NCBI GenBank assembly: GCA_022457155.1
Contig: JAJGOT010000058.1
Location: forward strand, 186,001-250,000
Direction of reading: 5' to 3'
DNA length: 64,000 nucleotides
Source of the DNA: Cladopsammia gracilis
Lineage: Eukaryota > Cnidaria > Anthozoa > Scleractinia > Dendrophylliidae
In this document: piece by piece, positions 1 through 10,056 of the stretch
How the letters are laid out: each line of letters begins with the position of its first letter
Numbering within the stretch: the stretch's first letter is position 1
Notes under the pieces: generated by a model
The model's database searches: none
Told to the model about the DNA's origin: nothing
The model's input: the letters and a program-made list of their open reading frames with translations, nothing else
Translations under genes and position numbers: made by a program

Positions 1-70
1 AGCAAGAACAATATATTTTGCTCATTTGCATTAGGTTCGGCACATGTGAAGTTCGACGTTTGAACTGGGC
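1..70. repeat. Half of a palindromic MITE
   Basis: The stretch from AGCAAGAACAATA to GTTCGACGTTTG matches the right half of the complete palindromic element at 19799-19917 (loop, then arm). The left half lies outside the window or is missing. The sequence after it resumes the duplicated block that is also found at about 26940 and 56535. Confidence 0.7.
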
Positions 71-374
71 CTTAGTCTCAGCCGATTTCTCTCAGATAGT
101 TTCACGGTTGCCTATTGTGTAGAATATGTCACGATATACTTTGCATATCGTCGTATTTCCTTTCTCCTGTGGTATTTAGTAGTGTACAGGCTTGTTACGC
201 CCATTGAAACAAGGATAGTGTTTTTCGGAACGTATACATCCCTTCTCTATAGCCTTTGCAAAGTCACAAGTTGTCTGCAGTTGAAATAGTTTTTATTAGA
301 GTAAAGAACTTTATCTTTGCATATTTGTATCAAATATATAGATATTAAAGTTTACTTCATGTTCCAACAGCTAT

Positions 375-941
375 TTATTTATTTATTTACCACGTAAGTC
401 TTCACTCAATGATGAGCATTTAGACTGTCTAACTAAGTACTTAAATATAAATTAATAAAAATTGGAAATTGCTTCCTTGAAAAGTAACAGATTTGCTTAA
501 TGCAATATCCCTAGGGAGCTGGTTCCAAACAAGTAGTGTTCTGGGGTAAAATGAAAATTTAAAGTAATCACAACTGGCAGTTGGGAGCTTGTATGCATGC
601 TCAGAGGAACGAGTAGACTTATAAGTAACTGGCTGAAGCATGTTTTTGTCGGCATAGGTTAAGTTATTCCGCATTTTATATAGCATCGACAGGCGAGCTA
701 TTGATCTTCGAGATTGCAAGGTTTTCCAGTTCAGGCAGTATAGCATGTCATTAACACTGTCAAGGCGATCGTAACGGTTAAGGATCCAACGCGCTGCCCT
801 CCTTTGTACCATTTCTACAGACTTTATTTTTTTAGCTGTAAACGGATCCCACACAGTAGAGCAGTATTCGATTGTAGGCCGGATTAAAGTTTTATATGCC
901 GTCTCCTTAGTTTTGGAAGGGCAGTGCCGTAGGCCAGTGTT
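375..941 (-). mobile_element. CR1/L2-like LINE 3' fragment (pseudogene)
   Basis: The minus strand encodes the C-terminal end of a non-LTR reverse transcriptase: a thumb-like region (TLIRPTIEYCSTVWDP, then VEMVQRRAARWILNRY), followed by the terminal block with LLVWNQLPRDI. It ends in an AAAT/AATA-type short tandem tail (plus strand TATTTATTTATTTA at about 375-391). Comparison with copy 2, which reads AACAGCTATT directly into CTGGCATCC, shows that the insertion is confined to this interval. The open frame extends to 974, but its first dozen codons are host sequence and not part of the element. It is 5'-truncated, has no RT catalytic core and is dead. It lies downstream of the small-peptide gene and would fall in its 3' UTR. 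Confidence 0.8.
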
Positions 942-1446
942 CTGGCATCCTTGGTATAGAATGCAGTTAAACATTGTTCTTCAAATCACACTGTCCGTGA
1001 TCTTGGATTTGACACAAATGTACCAAGATTGGTAACCACAAATGTAAAGAAAAAGCCATTTGATGGGGACACATTATTATGTTACCCAGATGCTAAAATC
1101 TTTCAATAGTCTGCTGATAAAGTTCAATGTACTGTCGGCCAGGGAACATCTTGTAAGAATTTTTTTCCAGCCCACTGTACGTGCGTGAATTTTGTTTAGG
1201 CGCGATCAGTCTTGTGCAGGAATATTTTTCACAATAGATTGCACACAAAAAACTTATTGATGTCCATAATATTCTCTTTAAGATTTAAAATACTATTTAC
1301 TATTTAACTATTTTAACCGTTATTGTTTGCAGTAATCCTTTGTGCAGAGTAAACAGAGTAAAGATGGCGATATGCAGTGAGATTGTCGACAGTGTCCGAT
1401 CATTTCAATTATGATTTTGTTTTTCTCGGACGCCTTTGATGATCGC

Positions 1447-1888
1447 TCAACAGTACCTGGCAAAACGCGCCGGTGTTCGACGGTGTTCGTTGCAAGCTGA
1501 AGACTTGTAAATGTTCCACCAAAAAGTGTGATAACCCTTTCGTTCCTAGAGCAACTCTCGAGCGACAATATGGTTCTAACTTTTAAATCTGTCCGGATGC
1601 AACCCTTAAGTCGTGACCGTGAGTATAAAAAATCTCTCGAAGAGTACTTTACTATGTCAGTCCTTTTATGTGGTGTTTTGTTTTGGTTCTTGGGTGCTTA
1701 TAGTTAAAGCGTTTCTGAAACTAGACTTTAATCTTACCTCCATTTTCACCACCATTTCCGCCTTCGGCTCCACCACCATCTTCTGGTTTGCCGTCACCTT
1801 CATCTTGGGCGTGCACGACATTCAGAAAAAGAAACAGCAACACTATCAAGCGAAAAGCCATAGAGAAGTTGTAGAAGGCTACCATCAT
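1447..1888 (-). CDS. Small secreted precursor with basic two-Cys C-terminus, copy 1
   Basis: Two exons are inferred: 1888-1738 and 1496-1447, 66 residues in total. Exon 1 opens with two adjacent ATGs. It encodes a hydrophobic signal peptide (core AFRLIVLLFLFLNVVHA, likely cleaved before QDEG), then an acidic Gly-rich stretch (DEGDGKPEDGGGAEGG), and ends at a good phase-1 donor (GGAG|GTAAGA). Exon 2 follows TTTACAAGTCTTCAG and encodes A, then CNEHRRTPARFARYC, then TGA. The tail carries five Arg, one His, one Glu and two Cys. A signal, an anionic spacer and a cationic disulfide-closable tail is the layout of many animal antimicrobial or signalling peptide precursors, but I recognise no named family, so function is inference. 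Copy 2 keeps the tail unchanged. The long minus frame at 1320-1568 is out of phase with exon 1 and is not used in this model. Main doubt: exon 2 is short and has no transcript support. Confidence 0.6.
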
Positions 1889-2030
1889 TGAAGAGAAGGC
1901 TTTCTGAATAGGTCCGTATTAGCGCAATATGCTTTTTGCACCATACACCAGCAAAAGACCTACAACGACTCACGGCTCCTGTGAGTCTGATGAGAGCTCG
2001 TGTCTATCTGCAGCCGTGAAACAAAGTGCA

Positions 2031-2042
2031 ATTAAAATATAC
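2031..2042 (-). promoter_or_regulatory. Possible TATA element upstream of small gene copy 1
   Basis: On the minus strand ATGTATATTTTAAT lies about 145 nt before the first ATG. It is kept in all three copies (28335-28346 and 58385-58396). In copy 3 a 363-bp insertion separates it from the ATG. A start site about 30 nt downstream would leave a 5' UTR of roughly 110 nt. The support is position and conservation only. Confidence 0.3.
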
Positions 2043-2377
2043 ATGCCTTCAAAATTGTAATCGATCTGTCTTTACTTTGAATCATATTTCTACTAAAGCA
2101 CGCATAAAAAACAATTGGGCACTTAATTAGAAGCCGTGTGTGGTATTCTGGGTAATTCAATTTAAGGATATTGTCATCATCATCATCATCATCAATCTTT
2201 ATTTATACAGGAAATCGTATCATAATTACATGGTCTTCCTAGGAGTCGTGTGAATTTACGCTAAAGTACATTACCTGTAGAACTACTTAACTAAGAAAGC
2301 TAAAGTACAATGAAAACTACGATCAAGGTTTCTTCAATTAATCAATTAATCTTCAATTAATCAAACTACATTAAACT

Positions 2378-3652
2378 CATCTCATCAAGCGTTTGACACC
2401 GTGGATCATGGGCTTCTTGTTAGAAAACTCAAAGCTATTGGCGTCAGTTCTCAAGTCGTGATGTGGTTTGCCTCATATCTTGAATGTCGGTACCAAGTTA
2501 CTTGTGTTGAAAACTCCCAGTCCTCTCCTCAGAAGGTTCTTGTTGGAGTACCTCAAGGGAGCATCCTCGGTCCCCTCTTATTTCTCATCTATGTTAATGA
2601 TCTCCCAAACTGCCTAGAACACTGCCAAGTAATTATGTATGCTGATGATACTGTGAAATACTTTTGTGGACAATACTGTCAAGATGTTGAATACTATCTT
2701 AATTTCGACCTTGCCAATTTGGCCGAATGGTTCAACAGTAACTACTTGACCTTAAACATATCGAAATCAAAGTTTTTATTGTTTGGCAGCAATCGTAAGT
2801 TACAAACCTGCCAAGGTATAAATATTACCATAGATGATGAAAACTTAGAGAGCGCAGATTCAATGAAGTATCTTGGTGTGATCATTAACAAGAGCATGAA
2901 ATGGAATGAACACATCGAATCACTAACTGCCAAACTAAATCAAAGGATCGGTTTATTGAAACGGGTGAAACATCTTCTGCCTCTGGAATTGCGAGTCACT
3001 TTATACAACTCTCTGATAATCCCTCTTTTCGATTATGCTGACACCATCTGGGGAGACAGTGATAACATTGTACTGATGGACGATTTGCAGATCCTTCAAA
3101 ACAAGGCTGCAAAAGTTATCCTCGATTTGCCAAACTACGCTTCGTCCACAGATGCTCTTAAAACACTCAGCTGGCCAACCTTACTAAAACGCCGCTTTGT
3201 GCATAGATACATTACCTTTTTTAAGTATATTCATGGAATCATAAATTTTAAAATCTTAAGAAACTCTGACGTTCACGCTTATAACACTAGACGAAAAAAC
3301 GACTTTCGTCTTCCTTCTGTGAAAAGGAACTACGGAAGACAGACTTTTTTATACAAAGGTGTTAAAGAATGGAACGATTTAGACCTATCTTTTAAAGAAA
3401 CTGATTCCATTCTACTTTTTAAGCAAAAAGTCAAAAACTACATGTATTCTTTCAAATCTAATTAGCCCTACGAATCACCTTTTTACTAAGATTTTTACAA
3501 CTTACATGTGTTTATAGTTTTTAGTGTATTATATATAATTCTTAGCGTAATTTTGTAATTTTTTAATATTTTAACTTAGTTTTTAACCATTTTTATTTAA
3601 CAGGGCCTCGCAGAATACCACTACAATAGTGAAGTGAGCTCCCTGTATAAAG

Positions 3653-3688
<36 letters not shown>
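2378..3688 (+). mobile_element. CR1/L2-like LINE, 5'-truncated, 8-bp TSD
   Basis: The element is inserted in the minus LINE. The target duplication ATTAAACT is visible at 2370-2377 and 3689-3696, and copy 2 has the single uninterrupted site. It ends in an (ATT)n tail at 3652-3690, typical of CR1/L2-type elements. The body is a single open reading frame (see the pseudogene entry). Its good coding state and clean boundaries suggest a recent insertion. Confidence 0.85.
2386..3465 (+). pseudogene. Reverse transcriptase C-terminal two thirds (LINE ORF2 fragment)
   Basis: The open frame already runs at the truncation point (QAFDTVDHGLL, RT motif A with its catalytic Asp) and goes to TAG at 3463. 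Motif B is GVPQGSILGPLLFLIYVNDL and motif C is VIMYADDTV, both intact. The thumb and C-terminal region contain RNQ-type LINE blocks (YNSLIIPLFDYADTIWG and LQNKAAKVILDL) and the terminal GVKEWNDL. There is no natural start codon, because translation in the intact element would begin in the missing endonuclease region. No stops interrupt the roughly 360 codons. A whole element would also carry an APE-type endonuclease upstream, which is absent here. Confidence 0.85.
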
Positions 3689-3693
<5 letters not shown>

Positions 3694-3771
3694 ACTAAAA
3701 ATTGAACTATATAAAACTTAACCAAATTACACGTAATAATAGAATGCTATAAAAACTTAAATTATCATTGT

Positions 3772-4114
3772 TGTCTGATAATAGTGAATTGTATTTTCAT
3801 ATCACGCTACTCGAGTCACAGGGTGTCTTTCACTTACAGATTGCATAGGCAATAGATCACGTACTGATTTAAAGGTACCAAAGAATAATTATGAGCTAAA
3901 TATAGGGTTATGTATTACAATAGGGTATAGCAAGGCAAGAATTAACCGCAGTACGTGGAATGTATAAGCCATTGATGTAAAAGCTTTAATTCAGAACGGA
4001 ATAGCTATTGAGAGTGTAACATTGTAAACGAGATTGTGAGAAAATTAAACGCAACAAAAGGAAAGATACAGTCCTTGTGATTGTGAACCAGCGCCGGGAG
4101 ATATTCCCGTACAC
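3772..4114 (+). repeat. 5' LTR of BEL element
   Basis: It begins TGTCTGATAATAG and ends ATATTCCCGTACA. Compared with the 3' LTR it lacks the short stretch AATTGTTTCTGTTATG after CACGCTACTCG. No clear TATA box was identified by eye. Confidence 0.93.
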
Positions 4115-4115
4115 T

Positions 4116-4135
4116 TGGTCCTTCGAGCCAGATAA
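4116..4135 (+). promoter_or_regulatory. Likely primer binding site
   Basis: Immediately after the 5' LTR the sequence reads TTGGTCCTTCGAGCCAGAT. It contains the TGG expected to pair with the CCA end of a priming tRNA. I could not assign the tRNA. Confidence 0.5.
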
Positions 4136-4159
4136 TTTTATCGTTGGAAGAGACACGAA

Positions 4160-5515
4160 ATGACAGAGGCTGTGAAAGCGAAACGAAAGTCACGAGGCGG
4201 ACATAGAGCCTATGTCAACCAGATTTTACCTGAGGCAAGAGATCTTGCTGCAGGAGAGTGCACCACAGGCACACGACCGAGAATTGCACAGTTAAAGGCA
4301 AGTCTCAAGGAACAATTGACCAATTTGAGACAGTTGGACGAAGAGATTTTGAGAGATCTTGTAGGCGTAGAGAGCGTCACAGACGAGGAAATCGCAGAAG
4401 AAGTCCGAGTCGCCGGGGATTTGAAGGGAGACATCAACGCAACGATTACTTCCCTGGCTGAGCTGTTAAGGCCAAAACTTACGAGTCCTCATCAAGAACA
4501 CCTCCAGAACGTGGGCACTAGTGAAAGTACAGCAGCCACGATTCAAAATAACGCGCGTGTGAGGCTTCCAAAGCTAGAGGTGAAGCGGTTTAATGGTAAA
4601 ATCGAGGAGTGGCAAGAATTCTGGGACTGCTATGAAAGCGCAGTTCACTCGAACACAACCCTTTCGAGTGCCGACAAATTTTCATACCTTCGCGGTCTTC
4701 TTGGGGGAGCGGCGAAAACAGCAATAACAGGACTTGCTCTTACGACGGCCAACTATTAAGTCGCTATTGACTTGCTAAGGGAAAGATTTGGAAAGCCAAT
4801 TGTGATTGAAAGAGCACACGTAAACGATGTGTTGAACGTGAGTCCAGTTTACCACGACAAGGACACAGCAGGCCTTCGTAGGCTTTATGACACTGTGGAA
4901 GTACATCATCGAGGATTGAAAGCTCTTAACGTAAATGCGAGTACCTACGAAGGAATTGTTGTGCCTGCCATTATTGGCAAACTACCAGAAGGGGTGCGGT
5001 TGTAGATAACGCGCGGAAAGAATCATCTCGAATGGAAGATGGAAGACCTACTGAAGGAACTTTTGACTGAACTTGAATTGAAGGAAGAACACTGTGCCAC
5101 AACTAGAAATCCCTACTTGCACGATAAGGACAAGGGACGAACAGGAGGAGGACTGAACTCTGCTAACGCCTTGCTGACGAAAATGAACAAATTTTGCGCC
5201 TATTGTAAAGGTGGGCACGCCCACCAAGATTGTACAAATGTAAAATCTGTAGAGGAGAGAAAGCAACTATTGCGTAAGTATGGTAGATGTTTTATTTGTG
5301 CCCAAAAGGGCCACATTTCGCGTGATTGTAGATCTAAGCTAACTTGTAATGTTTGCATGGGAAAACATCACGTTTCCATTTGTGAAAGGGGAAATAATAC
5401 GCAAGGGGATCAGTTTAGTTCCGGCCACAATGATCGCGGTGGCTCTGCGCATTCCGATAGTTCCAGCCATGCCTCCACAGCCCAACCCATGGGATCCGGG
5501 GGGAGCGACGCGTAA
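4160..5515 (+). pseudogene. BEL gag (DUF1759-like plus zinc knuckles), stops inside
   Basis: One reading frame starts at ATG 4160 and runs through a coiled, charged N-terminus. A DUF1759-type capsid region follows (LPKLEVKRFNGKIEEWQEFW, then KFSYLRGLL), and then a nucleocapsid region with three Cys/His clusters between about 5195 and 5395 (CAYCKGGHAHQDC, CFICAQKGHISRDC, CNVCMGKHHVSIC). The middle one fits CX2CX4HX4C. TAA at 4757 and TAG at 5003 interrupt the frame without shifting it, and TAA at 5513 separates gag from the protease region in the same frame. In intact BEL elements gag and pol usually form one polyprotein, so these are inactivating changes unless recoded. Confidence 0.85.
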
Positions 5516-6472
5516 CAGACTGTTCAGGGAGCTGCCAGTCCCACTTTTCATGTTGGATCCGTGGGGAGGGTCGCCTTGCAAACCACACAAGCTGTTGTTA
5601 GGGGTAATACGAAGAATGTGAGAGTGAGAGTGTTATTCGATGCCGGTAGCCACCGATCCTTTATTACAAGTCGAGCAGTGCAAGCAGCTGGGGTACAAAA
5701 TAAAGGTAAGGAATGGATTGAAATTAGCACATTAGGGCAACAAATGAAAGATTGTGGTTTGCGGGCGGTGTATGAGTTGGACGTGTTTCATCTGCAGGGG
5801 GGAGATAGAATCAAAATTGAGGCGTATGAGGTCCCCACCATAGCGGAGATCGGAAATCAACACGTTGAAATCAGGAAAGGCGAATACCCTCATCTGCAAG
5901 GCCTCTGGTTTTCGGATGTTAATCGTAAAGACGAGGTTCTGGGCATAGATTTACTGATTGGGGAGGATTACCTTTGGTCGGTTCAAAAGGGGAGAACCTT
6001 AAGGGGGGAGGTTGATCAGCCAGTTGCCGTGGAAACCTGCTTGGGATGGGTTTTGTCAGGCCCAATGAAGGGATCTCGTGTCGGTAACGCAATGCCAAGG
6101 GATAATCGAGAATTAGAAGATAGCGTCCGGAAATTGTGGGATCTCGAAACCTTAGGCTTTAGAGAAGAAAACGAGATTTATGAGGGGTTGAAGGATGTCA
6201 TTTCGTTAAACGGGGAAAGGTACGAGGCCGGCCTCCCATGGAAAGAAGGTAACGGGCCTCTACCAACTAATTATCGGAACAGTTTGAAGCGCCTGAAGGG
6301 ATAGATTGAAAGGTTAAAAAATGACCCAGATGTTTTGAATGCTTATGATGCTGTCATCAAAGAACAAGCCGCGCTTGGCATTGTTGAACGAGTTCCAGAA
6401 TTAGAAACTCCAGATCCATTACCTACCACATCGCGCAGTTATTAGGAAAGACGCCAAAACCACAAAGCTGAG
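5516..6472 (+). pseudogene. BEL pol part 1: aspartic protease and start of RT
   Basis: The frame continues in phase with gag. The retroviral-type protease motif is VRVLFDAGSHRSFIT, with DAG in place of the usual DTG/DSG and as often seen in BEL. LLIGEDYLW and ETCLGWVLSG follow, typical of the peptidase A17 region of BEL polyproteins. The frame is stopped by TAG at 6302, then shifts near 6415 just before the first RT block. Confidence 0.8.
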
Positions 6473-6473
6473 A

Positions 6474-7127
6474 GTGGTTTACGATGCATCCTCAAAGGAA
6501 GGAAAAGGGGGTGGGGGGGGGGGGGGGGTGTCGCTGAATGATTGTTTGCACGTGGGCCCCGCTTTGTCGCCGTTGTTATATCAGATTCTAATCCGATTTA
6601 GAGAGAAGCGCATTGCGTTGGTGGGCGATATTGAAAAGACTTTTCTCAATATTGAGGTCAGTTTGCGTGACCGTGATTGTTTAAGGTTTCTGTGGGTGGA
6701 CAATGTTGACAGCGAGCAACTAGACCCGGTGGTGTACAGGTTCTGTCGCGTTGTTTTCGGGGTAAATTGTTCTCCTTTTTTGCTCAATGCCACGTTGCAG
6801 TACCATCTAGACACGTTCATCGAAGTTGACCCGGACTTCGTGCGAGTGATGAAAAGAAGCTTTTACGTAGACGATCTCGTGTCCGGAGAAAGGGCCATCC
6901 AAGAAGCCATCGAATTACATGACAAGGCGAAGACAAGGTTGGCACTTGGGGGATTCAAACTAAGGAAATGGCTAACCAACAGTGAAGAGTTGAGAACGAA
7001 AATAGAACAACGTGAATTGCGTGACGCTCCAAACATAAACAAGAAGATTGCAAACGCAGACGAAAGCGTTGGGGGTAAAAGAGGGAACGAAATGCGAAAA
7101 GGTGCTTGGGCTGTCATGGAATTGTGA
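6474..7127 (+). pseudogene. BEL pol part 2: reverse transcriptase core
   Basis: LRVVYDAS (upstream edge) is followed by a run of Gly codons made by the 16-G tract at 6513-6528. Then come VGDIEKTFLNIEV (motif A; the usual Ala before Phe is Thr), FGVNCSPFLLNATL (motif B) and SFYVDDLVSG (motif C with the YVDD catalytic pair, about 6861-6890). The G tract encodes Gly where BEL elements have a short Gly-rich loop, and it is a hotspot for slippage. The frame is lost near 7120 and continues in another phase. Confidence 0.85.
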
Positions 7128-8988
7128 TAAAGATTTATTCGTTTTTGAATTGATCGAGTTAACGAAAAGGGCGGACGGGTTGCCTGTGACGAAACGAAGC
7201 ATTTTGAAAGTTGTGGCTGGGATGTATGACCCGCTGAGAATCATTAGTCCTGTAGTTGTCATTATTAGGATCCTGTTCCAAGAGCTGTGTGCCAAAAAGG
7301 TTGAATGGGATGAAGAGTTGAACGATGGCGAGAAGAAACGTTGGATCGGGTGGTTAGACGATCTAAGAATCTCAAGAGAAGTCACTGTACCCAGATGTGT
7401 GTACCGCATGCCTCAAGGTCAGTCTACTTGCGCCTTGCATGGATTTGCTGATGCTAGTATGAAGGCATATTGTGCCGTAGTATATTTCGTGTGTGAAGCC
7501 TATGGGGCTGTCAATGTAACGCTGCTGACTTCCAAGACTAGAGTTGCGCCATTAAAGAAGCTGACGATTCCTAGACTGGAGTTGATGTCAGTTAGAGTAT
7601 TAGCAAAACTCATGGAGACGGTGAAGAACGCGCTAAAGGAGGAAGCACACATCTCAGACACGCGGCAGTGGCTAGATAGCAAGACAGCGCTCTGGTGGAT
7701 CAACAACAGAGGTGAATGGAAGCAATTTGTTCGCCAGCGAGTAAATGAGATCTTGAGGATGACGCGAAAAGAAGACTGGGCATACTGCCCAGGCGAACAA
7801 AATCCAGCCGATATTGGTTCAAGGGGTGAACTGGCTTCCAGACTAAAGGAAAACGAATGGTGGTGGCGGGGTCCAGCCTGGTTGTCCGGACCAAAAAAAA
7901 GATGGCCAGTCTCAGAGATCAGCGAAACTCCACAGAGCGTTGACGAGGAAAAGAAAGTGAATGTCGCAGTGGCTGGCGTGACAACCAAGTCTGGAATCTC
8001 GACTGTAATCGAAGTCAGTAAGTTCAGCAGACTCGGGAGGTTGCTAAGGGTAACGTCCTGGGTAAAGCGTTTTCTTTATAATTTGCGATCTACTGCAAAG
8101 GGCACCGAGCGGAGAAAGGGTATGTTGAGTGGGAGTGAAATAGCAGTGGCAGAGCGAATGTGGATCGAGCACTCCCAAGAAGAATTGAAAAGAGGTAGGA
8201 ATTACGAAGATCTGGCCAAGAAACTGAATTTGCAATACCATGATGGAGTTCTCAGATGCAGTGGGAGATTGCAAAATTCGGATTTGGAACCAGAGGCACA
8301 ACAGCCCATAATAATCCCAAGGGATCACCAGTTTAAAAGACTAGTCATCGGAGAGTGCCACAGAAAGACGCAACACAGTGGAGTTCGGTCAACGCTTGGA
8401 GAGCTTAGGTCACGGTTCTGGGTCCCGAAAGGTAGACAAGTTGTTAAGAAGGTCTTAAGAGAATGTGTGACGTGTAAATGGCAACAGGGAAAACCCTTTG
8501 GAATCCCGCCAGTAGCAGCCCTTCCAGACTTCAGAGTTAGAGAGGCCACACCTTTCACTAAGGTAGGAGTAGACTTTGCTGGTCCTTTGTATGTGAAGTC
8601 ACCGACAGGAGGAATGGCTAAGTCTTACATTGCCCTGTTCACATGTTGTGTGACACGAGCTGTTCATCTCGACTTAGTGACGGATCTGACTGCAAGTACT
8701 TTTGTTCGCTGTTTGCGTAGATTTGCAGCTCGGAGAGGAACCCCATCATTGATCATTTCCGATTACGCCAAGACCTTTAAGGCGTCCGAGAAGATGTTAA
8801 GGCGACTGCACGACAACCAAGAGGTAAGAGAGCATTTAGAGAGTAACCGAATCGATTGGAAGTTTAATTTGAAGCGGGCCCCTTGGTGGGGTGGATTTTT
8901 TGAGCGGTTGATCGGTACCGCGAAACGTTGTCTTAGAAAGGTTCTTGGAAATGCAAGGCTAAATGCAGACGAAATGTTGCAATTTTGA
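7128..8988 (+). pseudogene. BEL pol part 3: RNase H and integrase
   Basis: An open frame of about 620 codons. It contains GMYDPLRIISP and an RNase H region (LHGFADASMKAYCAVVYF, then IPRLELMSV and WLDSKTALWWI). An integrase zinc-binding HHCC module follows (HRKTQHSGVRSTLGELRSRF, then CVTCKWQQG). The DDE catalytic core shows D in VGVDFAGPL, D in LIISDYAKTF and E in WWGGFFERLIGTAK. The residue after the second D is Tyr where BEL integrases usually have Asn. The frame ends at TGA 8986, with an overlap into the next frame. Confidence 0.88.
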
Positions 8989-9611
8989 TGGAACTAGAGG
9001 CGACCCTAAATTCGCGTCCTCTAACGTATGACTACGACGAACTCGGAGCAGAAATGCTCACTCCATCACATCTTATTTATGGGCGCCGATTGTTAAGTTT
9101 GCCAGATGTCAGGAACGATGATGAGGAGAGCGAGACAGGCTTACTTAGAAGGTTCAGGTACCTCGCCAGGTTGAGAATTCACTTTTGGAATCGATGGCGA
9201 AAGGAATATTTGACAGATTTGAGAGAACATCACCGAGGTAGGAAGGAAATTCAGAACCAGGTAAGTATTGGCGATGTAGTCTTGGTGCACGAGGACAATG
9301 TAAAGAGGTCTAAATGTTAGATGGGGAAAGTGGTGGAACGAATTGTGGGCAAGGATGGCGTAGTAAGAGGTGCTAAGTTGAAATTGATCACTAAGGGGAG
9401 GCCTATTATTGTTAACAGAGCGGTCCAGAAGTTGTTTCCGTTGGAGGTAAGTAGTGTGGTAAAAGAAGTGGGTGAGAATGAGAGAGGTCAGCGCAACGCA
9501 AATCCGGTGGGAAACGCAGAGAAGCAAACAAACCCAGGGAGGGATATCCTACGGCGTGCGGCTGCGCTGGATTCTCGTTGGAAGACACGAGCCATGCTTG
9601 ATCATAATTAA
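8989..9611 (+). pseudogene. BEL pol part 4: integrase C-terminal (DUF5641-like) region
   Basis: MELEATLNSRPLTY and LTPSHLIYGRRL are the conserved end of the BEL integrase. LARLRIHFWNRWRKEYL, VLVHEDN and the final KLFPLEV are typical of the DUF5641-type tail. A TAG at 9318 interrupts the frame. It ends about 65 bp before the polypurine tract. Confidence 0.82.
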
Positions 9612-9675
9612 TCGGTTACTATCACTTCCGTTAGCGCGATTCTGAATTGTGCTCTGCTTGACCCTGACAGGTCAA

Positions 9676-9696
9676 GGGGGGGGGGGGGGGGGGGGG
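9676..9696 (+). promoter_or_regulatory. Polypurine tract with 21-G run
   Basis: A run of 21 G followed by AGTG ends directly against the 3' LTR (TGTCTG at 9701). This is the position of the plus-strand primer. Such a long pure G run is unusual for a PPT and may have grown by slippage. Confidence 0.7.
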
Positions 9697-9700
9697 AGTG

Positions 9701-10056
9701 TGTCTGATAATAGTCAATTGTATTTTCATATCACGCTACTCGAATTGTTTCTGTTATGTCACAGGGTGTCTTTCACTTGCAGATTGCATAGGCAATAGAT
9801 CACGTACTGATTTAAAGGTACCAAAGAATAATTATGAGCTAAATATAGGGTTATGTATTACAACAGGATATAGCAAGCCAAGAATTAACCGCAGTACATG
9901 GAATGTATAAGCCATTGATGTAAAAGCTTTAATTCAGAACGGAATAGCTATTGAGAGTGTAACATTGTAAACGAGATTGTGAGAAAATTAAACGCAACAA
10001 AAGGAAAGATACAGTCCTTGTGATTGTGAACCAGCGCCGAGAGATATTCCCGTACA
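9701..10056 (+). repeat. 3' LTR of BEL element
   Basis: It starts TGTCTGATAATAG and ends CCCGTACA, followed by the target duplication ATTGT. It is nearly identical to the 5' LTR apart from a few base changes and the short indel near 9742-9757. Confidence 0.93.

Larger units (their letters stand above)
71..2170. repeat. Duplicated block C, copy 1
   Basis: This block aligns in the same orientation, at high identity, with 26940-28503 (copy 2) and 56535-58975 (copy 3). It carries the small secreted-peptide gene on the minus strand, with about 600 bp of downstream sequence and about 250 bp of upstream sequence. Copy 1 is lengthened by the CR1/L2-like insertion at 375-941. All three copies share the line beginning CTCAGATAGTTTCACGGTTG and an AATAAA signal read on the minus strand (plus-strand TTTATT near 285), which could be the gene's polyadenylation signal. 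Confidence 0.85.
3772..10056 (+). mobile_element. BEL/Pao LTR retrotransposon, complete length, inactivated
   Basis: It has two LTRs (3772-4114 and 9701-10056), each TG...CA, and 5-bp target duplications ATTGT (3767-3771 and 10057-10061). The BEL-type order gag, protease, RT, RNase H, integrase is carried on one strand. Copy 2 of the surrounding LINE gives the empty site. The LTRs differ by only about half a dozen substitutions and one 13-16-bp indel, so insertion looks recent. The coding part nevertheless has in-frame stops near 4757, 5003, 5513, 6302 and 9318 and frame changes near 6415, 7120 and 8985, so this copy cannot make its own proteins. Either the source copy was already dead and was mobilised in trans, or part of the damage is sequencing error. 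Confidence 0.95.

Noticed and set aside
1320..1568. 82-codon minus frame repeated at 27627-27875
   Set aside because: Cys-containing and kept in two copies, but out of phase with exon 1 and lacking its own signal or promoter. Its conservation is explained by block duplication and the overlap with the proposed exon 2 and 3' UTR.
1613..1891. 92-codon plus frame with membrane-like stretch, also at 27920 and 57646
   Set aside because: It is the antisense of the signal-peptide exon. The hydrophobic look comes from the complement of Gly/Glu codons, and the minus strand has the splice donor.
1980..2025. CTGATGAG ... GTGAAAC, resembling a hammerhead ribozyme core
   Set aside because: The stretch between CTGATGA and GAAA does not form stem II, and the strands around it do not give the other two stems.
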